Of a DNA stretch of 64,000 nt, positions 26,795 through 34,957 are shown piece by piece. The stretch is from Anderseniella sp963700895 (lineage in GTDB: Bacteria; Pseudomonadota; Alphaproteobacteria; Rhizobiales; Aestuariivirgaceae). The stretch spans positions 62,001-126,000 of the forward strand of contig CAVOZI010000014.1 of NCBI GenBank assembly GCA_963700895.1. The letters are read 5' to 3'. Position 1 is the first letter of the stretch. Every line of letters begins with the position of its first letter. The translations under genes and the position numbers were made by a program. Under the pieces are notes generated by a model, which was not told the DNA's origin, did not search any database, and worked only from the letters and a program-made list of their open reading frames with translations.

Positions 26795-26986
26795 TCAGCC
26801 GAGGTCGATCTCGCCTGCGACGGTGTGATCGAGGCCAATGCCGTCGGACTTGATCACGGCGGTCACCATCACCTTGCCCGACGTCTTGCCAGAGGCTCGC
26901 ACGGCTTCCTCGATCTTCTGCTGCGAGGTCACGCCGACCTGCTTCAGGAACTTGCGCATCGACATGTTGAACTTGTCGTCATCCAT
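26795..26986 (-). CDS. DUF6494 small protein
   Basis: A 63-residue protein (MDDDKFNMSMRKFLKQVGV) of family DUF6494, helical N-terminal half followed by a small beta part (SGKVMVTAVIKSDGIGLDHTVAGEID). It is 16 bases upstream of the ligase-like gene on the same strand. Function unknown; its place within the locus is conserved in relatives. Confidence 0.78.
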   Translation of the reverse strand: MDDDKFNMSMRKFLKQVGVTSQQKIEEAVRASGKTSGKVMVTAVIKSDGIGLDHTVAGEIDLG

Positions 26987-27043
26987 GGCTGGTTACTCCA
27001 TCTTGTTGTATTGGGCCAGGTTGCAGCTTTGATACGACCGCAG

Positions 27044-27166
27044 CTACTGGCGGACGTTGCTGGTCGAATAGACATTGGCTGCCGACATGCCGAGGCTGTT
27101 CAGCACTGCCCACGTACCGATGCCGATCCCGACCGTGGCCACCATTGCAAGAACGAATGCTTTCAT
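27044..27166 (-). CDS. 40-residue single-span membrane protein
   Basis: A very short gene: it encodes MKAFVLAMVATVGIGIGTWA and then 20 more residues ending in SNVRQ. The first 28 residues form one membrane helix, the rest a short polar tail. A good GGAGAGGGTGAG site precedes the ATG at 27166. It lies between DUF6494 and the WD40-cytochrome gene on the operon strand, so it may be a membrane partner of the cytochrome b or cytochrome c subunit. No family name is known to me. Confidence 0.6.
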   Translation of the reverse strand: MKAFVLAMVATVGIGIGTWAVLNSLGMSAANVYSTSNVRQ

Positions 27167-27301
27167 TGTCTCACCCTCTCCGGTTATGCGGTCCGTCTGC
27201 GCCTGTCAGGCCTGCGAACCATTGTTGTGGCTGCCCGCTATATAGGGCAAACGCCAGTTTGTACAATTCCCGCCGGGCCGTCGTTTCCAGACAGCGGGAG
27301 G

Positions 27302-28699
27302 TCAGTTGGCAGCCGGATCCGTAACCTGCTTCAGCCACTGGACCATTGCGTCGCGTTCCTCGTCGTTCGACATTTTCTGCAGCGGCATCTTGGTGCCTGG
27401 CACCAGGTGCTGCGGTCCCTTCTCGAACAGTTCGCCGATGGTCTGTTCGTTCCAGACGATGTCCGACTTGAGCAGCGCATCCGAATAGGCATAGCCCGGC
27501 AGTGTGCCGGCCTTGCGTCCGAACACGCCATAAAGCGTCGGACCGGCGCGGTTGGCATCGTCAGGCGAAAGCGTATGGCAAACCGAGCACTTGCGGGCGA
27601 ACTGGCGTTCGCCAACGCTCATGTCACCGGCGCGCTGGAAGCGGCGCGGATAAGTGCCGAGCACGGCCTCAAAATTGTTGCCGGGGCGGAACTGCCAAAC
27701 GTGCACCTCGTCATCGAGGCCACCCATGTACAGCGCGTCGCCATCGCCCGAGAACGCCAGCGCCCAGATCGGACCATAGGGGTTGTCGAGCAGTTTGACG
27801 GGCGTCCAGTCGCTCATGTCATACACCGAGACGATGCCGTCACCGCCGCCGATGGCCAACACGTTGTGGGCAGGTGAGACGGCAAGCGAGAGGACCGGGC
27901 GCTCGCGGCTGGTCAGTTCACGGGCAATCTCGCCCGATTCTATATCCAGTATCGCCGCCGTGCCGTTGAGCGCGCCAAAGGCCAGTGACTTGCCATAAGG
28001 CAACGCGGCCAGCACGTTGATCCCCCAGCCATGCTTGTAGAGCGTGCGTTCCTCCTGACCGTCAGACAGCCGCCACTGGCGGATGGTGCCGTCGGTGCCG
28101 GTGGTGAAGACATGGCTGCCATCGAGCGAGAAGGCCACGCCGTTCACGGTATTCTGGTGGCCGGTCAGCTGGTACTTCAGGCTGCGCGCCTGCAGGTCGT
28201 AGATCCTGACCGTACGATCCCACGACGCCGAGGCGGCCAGCTTGCCGTCTGGCGAAACGGCAAGACCCACAACCTTCAGCACATGAGCCTCGAAGGCATG
28301 CACCAGCTTGCCCGCCGCGAGGTCCCACAGCCGTACCCGGCCATCGTCGCTGCCCGACAGCGCCATTTCACCTCCGGGCAGGAAAGCCACCGCATTGACC
28401 GCACCGTCATGATCAGTGAACCGGTGTAGCAGTGTGGGCGCGGCGAAGTCCTCGACGTTCCACTCCATCATCGAGTAGTCGAAGGAGCCTGACAGGGCTG
28501 TACCTCCGGACGGCGATACGGCAACCGCCTTGACCGGCCCGCCGTGGCCCTTCAGAACGCCCCTGGCAGCATCTTCGGCTTGTAGCAGTGAGGGCGCGAC
28601 GGTGGCAGCAAGCATGGCAAGGCAAGACAAGGCAACTCGCCGCCGGACGCTGGTCCGGCGGTGCCTGAGGTTGCTGGCTTCAGCCAGATTTCCGGTCAT
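27302..28699 (-). CDS. WD40 beta-propeller fused to class I cytochrome c
   Basis: About 465 residues, exported. A basic N-terminus and hydrophobic stretch form a signal peptide ending near LLQAEDAA. Then come about seven WD40 repeats (residues ~50-340; for example VSPDGKLAASASWDRTVRIYD), and a C-terminal cytochrome c domain with haem site CSVCH (about 371-375) and axial Met in PGTKMPLQ. It follows the cytochrome b subunit gene by 34 bases, so it probably takes electrons from the dehydrogenase complex in the periplasm, with the propeller as docking platform. The start is ATG 28699; a GTG at 28708 is possible. Confidence 0.85.
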   Translation of the reverse strand: MTGNLAEASNLRHRRTSVRRRVALSCLAMLAATVAPSLLQAEDAARGVLKGHGGPVKAVAVSPSGGTALSGSFDYSMMEWNVEDFAAPTLLHRFTDHDGAVNAVAFLPGGEMALSGSDDGRVRLWDLAAGKLVHAFEAHVLKVVGLAVSPDGKLAASASWDRTVRIYDLQARSLKYQLTGHQNTVNGVAFSLDGSHVFTTGTDGTIRQWRLSDGQEERTLYKHGWGINVLAALPYGKSLAFGALNGTAAILDIESGEIARELTSRERPVLSLAVSPAHNVLAIGGGDGIVSVYDMSDWTPVKLLDNPYGPIWALAFSGDGDALYMGGLDDEVHVWQFRPGNNFEAVLGTYPRRFQRAGDMSVGERQFARKCSVCHTLSPDDANRAGPTLYGVFGRKAGTLPGYAYSDALLKSDIVWNEQTIGELFEKGPQHLVPGTKMPLQKMSNDEERDAMVQWLKQVTDPAAN

Positions 28700-28733
28700 G
28701 GCTGCCACATCGAGGCTGAGTGCCGCTCATCCG

Positions 28734-29825
28734 TTACTCGGCCGGTTGGCGGGCGCCCTTGATGCGGCCTGACTTTTCCAGTTCCTCGACCCACAGGTTG
28801 TGGTGTTCGCGGGCCCAGTTGGCATCGACGTCACCCGAGCCCATGGCGTCGAAGGCGCCTTCCATGCCCACGGACCCGATATAGATGTGGGCAAGGATGA
28901 TGACGATGAATGCCACGCCGACAATGGCGTGCCAGACCTGGTTGAGCTGCTGCTCCTGGATCGGCGCGATGTCCGTCGGCAGCGAGAAGCCGAAGTTGTT
29001 GAGGAAGGCGAAGGTCTTGGCCATGAACGCCGTCTCGTACGGGAACATCAGCGCAATGCCGGAGAGCGAAACCGAGATGGTCAGCAGCGTCACGGACCAG
29101 AAGATCATTTTCTGGCCGGCATTGAACTTCTTCGACGGCGGGTGCGAGCCCTTGGTGAACAGCCCGCCACCCTTCATCAGCCAGATGAGGTCATAACGGT
29201 TGGGAATGTTGTGCACGACCCACAACACGAAGGCCAGCGCCACGCCGGCCATGAAGGCGAAGGCAAGGTAATTGTGCAGGTACTTGCCCCACAGCGTAAG
29301 GAAGGCAAAGGCTTCCTTGCCAATGACCGGCATGAGCACGTACTTGCCGAACAGCATGTTGAGGCCGGAAATTGCCAGCACGATGAACGAGCCGGCCATC
29401 AGCCAGTGGGCAAATCGCTCGATGCCGGAAAACCGTGGCACGGTGTAACCTGCCTTGCCGTGCTCGATCTTGATGCGGCCGCGCAACACGAAGAACAGCG
29501 CCAGCAGGAACACCATGCCGAACAGCGCGTAAGCCGAGTAAAGACTCAAGGGGCCATTGCGGATGGCGCGCCAGTTGTCGCCTTCCGACTGGATCAGCGT
29601 GGCGGCGTTCTGGTCGGGGATTGAAACGTTGCCCGCGGCACCCTTTCGGATTGCCTGCCAGATCTGGCTGTCAGCCGTGTCGCCCTGCGCCTCGGTCTGG
29701 ACATCCGGGTTGGCGGTCTGGGCCAGTGCCGGGCTGGCCGGCTGGACGGCGGCGAGCATGACCATCGCGGCTATGGCGACGAACATGGCGCGCGCGGCGC
29801 CAAAAACCTTGCTTGTGGTTGTCAT
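28734..29825 (-). CDS. Formate dehydrogenase cytochrome b (gamma) subunit
   Basis: A 363-residue membrane protein of the FdnI/FdoI/FdhC cytochrome b556 family. Seen: an N-terminal signal-like helix, a periplasmic stretch with IWQAIRKG and SEGDNWRAIRNGPL, then four membrane helices with haem-ligand candidates (ERFAHWLMAG, KYLHNYLAF, NQVWHAIVG, ILAHIYIGS). It anchors the periplasmic alpha/beta subunits and passes electrons to quinone or, here, possibly the cytochrome c protein encoded next. The start at 29825 (MTTTSKVFG) replaces a longer artefactual frame. Confidence 0.92.
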   Translation of the reverse strand: MTTTSKVFGAARAMFVAIAAMVMLAAVQPASPALAQTANPDVQTEAQGDTADSQIWQAIRKGAAGNVSIPDQNAATLIQSEGDNWRAIRNGPLSLYSAYALFGMVFLLALFFVLRGRIKIEHGKAGYTVPRFSGIERFAHWLMAGSFIVLAISGLNMLFGKYVLMPVIGKEAFAFLTLWGKYLHNYLAFAFMAGVALAFVLWVVHNIPNRYDLIWLMKGGGLFTKGSHPPSKKFNAGQKMIFWSVTLLTISVSLSGIALMFPYETAFMAKTFAFLNNFGFSLPTDIAPIQEQQLNQVWHAIVGVAFIVIILAHIYIGSVGMEGAFDAMGSGDVDANWAREHHNLWVEELEKSGRIKGARQPAE

Positions 29826-29907
29826 AACGCTTTCCCTCGTTGTGCCTGTTCGCCGGTCCGGCAGTCGCCGGCAGGCGCTTGATCGTTGATGATTACAAGG
29901 CCGGCTG

Positions 29908-30105
29908 TCAAATGCCGCCACCGCCCTGTATCGACATGCGCTGGCGCAATTGCTCACGCGTCTCGTTGGTCAGGGGTTCATCCTGCTTGCCCTTGTAGAC
30001 ACCCTTTTCGTAGGTCAGGGGCCGGCCGGATTCGGCCTCGTTGCAGCCTGCCAGCAGGCCGGCCGCGGCCACAAGGGCCACAAGTCCGGTCAGTTTCGTG
30101 TTCAT
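29908..30105 (-). CDS. Small lipoprotein of the formate dehydrogenase operon
   Basis: A 65-residue protein with a lipobox (LLAGC, Cys 21) after a short hydrophobic signal. The mature part (NEAESGRPLTYEKGVYKGKQDEPL) is polar and Gly-ended. It lies between the beta and gamma subunit genes of the operon. Comparable short lipoproteins occur at this position in related loci; no function is assigned. It is presumably anchored in the membrane facing the periplasmic enzyme. Confidence 0.8.
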   Translation of the reverse strand: MNTKLTGLVALVAAAGLLAGCNEAESGRPLTYEKGVYKGKQDEPLTNETREQLRQRMSIQGGGGI

Positions 30106-30186
30106 GCGGTTTTCCAGTTCACTCGGAATTCAGCTGATCTGTCCGGCACCTGCCATGACGCGCGGCAATGCATGCGCCAAACGGAG

Positions 30187-30261
30187 GCGGCAATCGCTTG
30201 CCGCCCCGCTTTCGATGCCATCTCGTGAAAGCTCCCGGACCTGGCACAGGCCAGATCCGGG
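30187..30261. promoter_or_regulatory. Two intercistronic hairpins after the beta-subunit gene
   Basis: GCGGCAA-TCGC-TTGCCGC (30187-30204) and a longer stem pairing CCCGGA-CTGG (30234-30244) with CCAG-TCCGGG (30251-30261) lie in the 171-base gap. Without a T run they look like RNA-stability or processing structures that set subunit ratios rather than terminators. Confidence 0.45.
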
Positions 30262-30276
30262 CTGTCGCTGCCGGTA

Positions 30277-30870
30277 TCAGGAACCGGAACCGGGATAGGC
30301 CTTGCCCCAACCCCAGGCACCGGAACCGAAGCCGCGGGCCACCACGCGCTCGCGGTAGATGTCCGACACCTGGTCGCCATCACCGGCAAGCAGCGCCTTG
30401 GTCGAGCACATTTCCGCACAAAGCGGAAGCTTGCCCTCGGCCAGACGGTTGCGGCCATACTTCTTGAACTCGATGTCGGAGTTGGCCTCTTCGGGGCCGC
30501 CGGCGCAGAAGGTGCACTTGTCCATCTTGCCGCGGGAACCGAAGTTGCCGACCTGCGGGAACTGCGGCGCGCCGAACGGGCACGCGTAGAAGCAGTAACC
30601 GCAGCCGATGCACAGGTCCTTGTTGTGCAGGACCACGCCCTCGGCCGACTGGTAGAAGCAGTCGACCGGGCACACGGCCATGCAGGGTGCGTCGGAGCAG
30701 TGCATGCACGCGACCGAGATGGAGCGCTCACCGGGCTTGCCGTCATTGATGGTGACGACGCGGCGGCGGTTCACGCCCCACGGTACTTCGTGCTCGTTCT
30801 TGCACGCGGTGACACAGGCGTTGCATTCAATGCAGCGCTCAGCATCACAAAGAAACTTCATGCGAGCCAT
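30277..30870 (-). CDS. fdh3B: Formate dehydrogenase iron-sulfur (beta) subunit
   Basis: A 197-residue four-cluster ferredoxin subunit. Seen: CIECNACVTAC (13-23), CMHCSDAPCMAVC (about 55-67), CIGCGYCFYAC (about 87-97), and a CTFC ... C pair (about 119-150). It has no signal peptide of its own, so it is co-exported with the Tat-targeted alpha subunit, as in the FdnGH type. It lacks the C-terminal membrane helix of E. coli FdnH, matching the FDH3 type. It carries electrons from the alpha subunit to the cytochrome b subunit. The gene follows the alpha gene by 16 bases. Confidence 0.93.
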   Translation of the reverse strand: MARMKFLCDAERCIECNACVTACKNEHEVPWGVNRRRVVTINDGKPGERSISVACMHCSDAPCMAVCPVDCFYQSAEGVVLHNKDLCIGCGYCFYACPFGAPQFPQVGNFGSRGKMDKCTFCAGGPEEANSDIEFKKYGRNRLAEGKLPLCAEMCSTKALLAGDGDQVSDIYRERVVARGFGSGAWGWGKAYPGSGS

Positions 30871-30886
30871 TTGCTGTGTCTCCTTT

Positions 30887-33838
30887 CTATGCCTTGGTTA
30901 TGTTGCAGAGGGTGGCCTTGGTCTCCTGCATCTGGGTGACCGAGTCGTAGCCATAGGTCTGCGCCGTGTTGGTCGCTTCACCCAGGACATACGGATCAGC
31001 TCCTTCAGGATACAGGCCACGCAGGTCTTCGCCCTGCATGTGACCGCCAAAGTGGAACGGCATGAAGGCCACGTCCTGGCCGACACGCTCGGTCACCATG
31101 GCCTTGACCTTCACCTTGCCCTTCTCGGGGCCTTCCACCCAGACCATGTCGCCGTCCTTGATGCCGAGATTGTTGGCATTGACCGGATTGATTTCGACGA
31201 ACATGTCCTGCTGCAGTTCAGCAAGCCACGGGTTGGACCGGGTTTCGTCGCCACCGCCCTCGTACTCCACCAGACGGCCCGAGGTCAGGATGATCGGGTA
31301 GTCCTTGGAGAAGTCGGTCTTCTGGATCGACTCGTACATGGTGGGAAGACGGTGCATCTTCCGGTCCTTGTAGGTGGCGTACTTGTCCAGCAGGTCGCGG
31401 CGCGGGGTGTAGAGCGGCTCGCGGTGCAGCGGCACCGGATCCGGGAACGTCCACACCACGGTACGGGCCTTGGCGTTGCCGAACGGAGCGCAGCCATGCT
31501 TGATGGCAACGCGCTGGATGCCGCCGGACAGGTCGGTCTTCCAGTTGACGTTGTCCAGCTTCTCCAGGTCGTCCTCGGTGCCGGCCACCTTCTTGATGGC
31601 AGCCATTTCCTCGGCCGACAGGTCGCCTTCCCAGCCCAGCTTGCGCAGCATGCCGTAGGTGAATTCAGGGTAACCGTCCTGAATTTCAGAGCCCACGGAA
31701 TACGAGCCCTCGGCCAGCAGGTTGGCGCCGCCCCACTCGTCCGGCGCCTTGACGCCGAAGCGGGCACGGAAGGTGAGACCACCCTCTGCCACCGGCTTGG
31801 AAGTGTCGTACAGGTTCGGCGTGCCGGGATGGTTCATCTCCGGCGTGCCCCATGATGGCCACGGCAGACCGTAATAGTCTCCGTCAGCCGGGCCACCGCG
31901 GGCCTGCAGCGTCGTCTTGTCGAACGTGTGCTGGTTGGCCATGTGCAGCTTGAGGCGTTCCGGCGACTGGCCGGTGTAGCCGATGGTCCACATGCCGCGG
32001 TTGAACTCCCGCGTCAGGTCCTCGATGAGCGGCTCCTTGACCGTCAGCGAGCCCATCTTGACCTCGTCCACCTTGATGTTGCGGAAGATGCGGTCAGCAA
32101 ATCCGAACTTCTCGGAGAACATCTGCAGGATGACGTGATCTGGCAGCGACTCGAACAGCGGGTCGATGACCTTCTCGCGCCACTGCAGCGAGCGGTTGGA
32201 GGCGGTAACCGAACCGGAGGTCTCGAACTGCGTCGAGGCCGGCAGCAGGTAGACGCCGTCCTTGCGGGTGTGCATGACCGCCGACATGGTCGGGAACGGG
32301 TCAACCACCACCAGCATGTCGAGCTTGGCCATTGCCTTCTGCATGTCGGGCAGACGGGTCTGCGAGTTGGGCGCATGGCCCCAGAACACCATTGCCTTCA
32401 GGTTGTCAGGCTGGTCGATGTTCTCTTTCGCTTCAAGGACACCGTCGATCCAGCGCGAGACGGGGATGCCCGACTCGTTCATCATCGGCTTGTCCTTGCC
32501 GTCCTTGTCCTTGATGGCCGAGAACCGGGTCTTCAGCCAGCCGAGGTCTTCTTCCCAGACGCGGGCCCAGTGTGCCCACGAGCCGGCGGCCAGGCCGTAG
32601 TAACCCGGCAGCGTGTCCATCAGAACGCCGAGGTCGGTGGCGCCCTGCACGTTGTCGTGGCCGCGGAAGATGTTGGTGCCGCCGCCGGCAACGCCCATGT
32701 TGCCGAGTGCGAGCTGGAGCACGCAGTAGGCGCGGGTGTTGTTGTTGCCGTTGGTGTGCTGGGTGCCGCCCATGCACCAGATCACGGTGCCGGGCTTGTT
32801 CTGGGCCATGGTGCGGGCAACCCGCTTGAGCTGCGAACCGGGTACGCCGGTGACGCGCTCAACCTCTTCGGGGGTCCACTTGTTGACCTCTTCGCGGATG
32901 TACTCCATGCCCCAGACGCGGCGGGCGATGAAGTCCTTGTCTTCCCAGCCGTTCTCGAAGATGTGGTACAGGATGCCCCAGATCAGCGCCACGTCGGTGC
33001 CGGAACGGAACCGGACATACTCGGTGGAATGGGCAGCCGTGCGGGTGAAGCGCGGGTCGCACACGATGAACGCCGCGTTGTTCTCTTCCTTGGCCTTGAG
33101 CATGTGCAGCAGCGACACGGGGTGCGCTTCTGCAGGGTTGCCGCCGATCAGGAAGATGGCACGCGAGTTGTGGATATCGTTGTACGAGTTGGTCATCGCG
33201 CCGTAGCCCCAGGTGTTGGCAACACCTGCGACCGTGGTCGAGTGACAGATACGCGCCTGGTGGTCGACGTTGTTGGTGCCCCAGTAGGCCGCGAACTTGC
33301 GGAACAGGTAGGCCTGTTCGTTGTTGCTCTTGGCGGAGCCCAGCCAGTAGACCGAATCGGGACCCGACTTTTCGCGGATCTCGAGCATCTTGTCGCCGAT
33401 TTCGTTGATGGCGTCTGCCCAGGACATCCGCACCCATTTGCCGTCAACCAGCTTGGTGGGATACTTCAGGCGGCGCTCGCCGTGGGCGTGCTCGCGAACG
33501 GCAGCCCCCTTGGCACAGTGGGCACCAAGGTTGAACGGGCTGTCGTAGCCGGGCTCCTGGCCCACCCAGACGCCGTTCACCGTCTCGGCCAGGACCGTAC
33601 AGCCAACCGAGCAGTGCGTGCACACTGATTTCTTGATTTCAACTGCGCCGGATACATTCGCCGCCTCGGCCTTGCGCACCATGCCTGGTGCCAGCGAAGC
33701 TGCCGCCGCAAGCCCGCCAACAGCAAGGCCTGAACGGCGCAAGAATGTACGCCTGTCGATCGCTCCACCGGTCAGATCGGTGAGGGCCGATGACAGTCGA
33801 GGGCCGAACGCAACCTCTCCCGTCTTCTTCCTGAGCAT
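30887..33838 (-). CDS. Formate dehydrogenase catalytic (alpha) subunit
   Basis: A 983-residue molybdopterin (MGD) oxidoreductase that oxidises formate to CO2. Seen: Tat signal DRRTFLRRS (28-36) with a cleavage region before residue ~62, a 4Fe-4S site C73-x2-C76-x3-C80-x27-C108, and the metal ligand Cys 198 in RICHS, encoded by TGT. It is therefore not a selenoprotein. The long C-terminal domain ends near residue 970. Active in the periplasm as the FDH3-type enzyme; molybdenum or tungsten cannot be decided from sequence. It is the main gene of the operon, preceded by the small Tat protein and the TorD-type chaperone. Confidence 0.95.
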   Translation of the reverse strand: MLRKKTGEVAFGPRLSSALTDLTGGAIDRRTFLRRSGLAVGGLAAAASLAPGMVRKAEAANVSGAVEIKKSVCTHCSVGCTVLAETVNGVWVGQEPGYDSPFNLGAHCAKGAAVREHAHGERRLKYPTKLVDGKWVRMSWADAINEIGDKMLEIREKSGPDSVYWLGSAKSNNEQAYLFRKFAAYWGTNNVDHQARICHSTTVAGVANTWGYGAMTNSYNDIHNSRAIFLIGGNPAEAHPVSLLHMLKAKEENNAAFIVCDPRFTRTAAHSTEYVRFRSGTDVALIWGILYHIFENGWEDKDFIARRVWGMEYIREEVNKWTPEEVERVTGVPGSQLKRVARTMAQNKPGTVIWCMGGTQHTNGNNNTRAYCVLQLALGNMGVAGGGTNIFRGHDNVQGATDLGVLMDTLPGYYGLAAGSWAHWARVWEEDLGWLKTRFSAIKDKDGKDKPMMNESGIPVSRWIDGVLEAKENIDQPDNLKAMVFWGHAPNSQTRLPDMQKAMAKLDMLVVVDPFPTMSAVMHTRKDGVYLLPASTQFETSGSVTASNRSLQWREKVIDPLFESLPDHVILQMFSEKFGFADRIFRNIKVDEVKMGSLTVKEPLIEDLTREFNRGMWTIGYTGQSPERLKLHMANQHTFDKTTLQARGGPADGDYYGLPWPSWGTPEMNHPGTPNLYDTSKPVAEGGLTFRARFGVKAPDEWGGANLLAEGSYSVGSEIQDGYPEFTYGMLRKLGWEGDLSAEEMAAIKKVAGTEDDLEKLDNVNWKTDLSGGIQRVAIKHGCAPFGNAKARTVVWTFPDPVPLHREPLYTPRRDLLDKYATYKDRKMHRLPTMYESIQKTDFSKDYPIILTSGRLVEYEGGGDETRSNPWLAELQQDMFVEINPVNANNLGIKDGDMVWVEGPEKGKVKVKAMVTERVGQDVAFMPFHFGGHMQGEDLRGLYPEGADPYVLGEATNTAQTYGYDSVTQMQETKATLCNITKA

Positions 33839-33923
33839 AATCTTCCTCCAGAATGGACGCCCTTAGCGGGCATCCGGGTTTAAACAACGATTTTCAGCGA
33901 TTGATGCCGAACGAATTCAGCAA

Positions 33924-34118
33924 TCAGAAGCCGGCAAGCTTGTAGTAGGTCTTGACGTGATCGGTTTCCCGATAGCCGGCAGCGCCTTCAACAGGGGCTG
34001 CTGCTTCCGCGCCCGCCGAACCGGCTGCAATTGCCGCCGTCCCGGTGACTGCGGACACACCGGCAAGCTTGAGGAAGTCGCGGCGGCCGGTTGCCACCTT
34101 GTCATTTCCCTTTGCCAT
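33924..34118 (-). CDS. Small Tat-signal protein of the formate dehydrogenase operon
   Basis: A 64-residue protein, half of which is a Tat signal (GRRDFLKLAGVSA at about 11-23). The mature part is only ~25 residues and ends KTYYKLAGF. Similar tiny Tat proteins precede the alpha subunit gene in related loci. It may be a co-exported subunit fragment or assembly factor; there is no evidence beyond position. It lies 85 bases before the alpha gene. Confidence 0.82.
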   Translation of the reverse strand: MAKGNDKVATGRRDFLKLAGVSAVTGTAAIAAGSAGAEAAAPVEGAAGYRETDHVKTYYKLAGF

Positions 34119-34202
34119 TTTTCCGCTCCTTCAATGAGGGACGGTTGCCCATCCCGGTTGCCGGGCCCTTCCATGCGGAGAGGTCCCGTTCTCAGTCGAG
34201 GT

Positions 34203-34805
34203 TCAGACCATCGAAAAGGCCTGCTCCTCCACGTCCATGAATGCCGCACCCAGCTGGCCGATGCAGGCATAGAAAACAGACGACCTGGCGCCTTCCAGGT
34301 CAGTGAAAAAGGTCTTTGCCCATGAGCCGACATGGGCACCGAAAAAGCGCTTCTGTTCGGCGAGGTCGGCGGCGCCATCGAAGTCGCCCATGATCAGGCC
34401 GGCCATCATCTCGCACAGCGCAGCAATGTTGTCCTCCGGTTCGCTCACGTCGTCACGCCGCGCGATGCCGAGGCGGGCCATGTCGTTGCGAAGCCTGGCC
34501 AGCGGCTTTTCGTTGAGGAAGCCTGTTATGTAGTAGGAGCCGTAGGGTACCAGCTCGCCGCGGCCGACGCCGATGAACAGGTCATGGAATTCACGCGCCG
34601 CCTCTTCCGGGGTGACGCTGGACGCGACGCGCGCCAAGGCAGCGACCGCCTTGCCGATAGGCGTGTCATCGCCGGTCATGCCCGAAAAGGTGTCGAGGTC
34701 CGCGCGCGCGGGACCGGCGCGCAGCACATGGGCGAGCAAACGGTATACGTTTGCCCGCAGCATATCCTCTTCGGTGACTTGCAGCGCTAACCTAGCCTCG
34801 CCCAT
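34203..34805 (-). CDS. TorD/DmsD-family chaperone
   Basis: A 200-residue all-helical protein of the TorD/DmsD family, which binds Tat signals and assists cofactor insertion into molybdoenzymes. Seen: DMLRANVYRLLAHVL, the conserved EFHDLFIGVGRGELVPYGSYY block (here FHDLFIG and VPYGSYY), and EDNIAALCEMMAGLI. It is first in the leftward formate dehydrogenase operon, so it is made together with its likely client. The start at 34805 has AGGAG about 12 bases upstream. The main promoter should be in 34806-34957. Confidence 0.9.
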   Translation of the reverse strand: MGEARLALQVTEEDMLRANVYRLLAHVLRAGPARADLDTFSGMTGDDTPIGKAVAALARVASSVTPEEAAREFHDLFIGVGRGELVPYGSYYITGFLNEKPLARLRNDMARLGIARRDDVSEPEDNIAALCEMMAGLIMGDFDGAADLAEQKRFFGAHVGSWAKTFFTDLEGARSSVFYACIGQLGAAFMDVEEQAFSMV

Positions 34806-34957
34806 TTTCGCGTGGCCGCTCCTGCGATTTTTGTTCTGCAGGGCACGGCCGCTTCCTCCTTCGTTTGAAGGCCAGAATGACGCAGGCAGTGGCGCAAGGG
34901 CAAGCTTAATCGGGCCAGCTGGGTTACGAATCCGCTATCTGGTAATGCCCTACTAAA

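Noticed and set aside
33240..33250. Selenocysteine at the metal site of the formate dehydrogenase
   Set aside because: The codon in RICHS is TGT for Cys, and the frame has no internal TGA.
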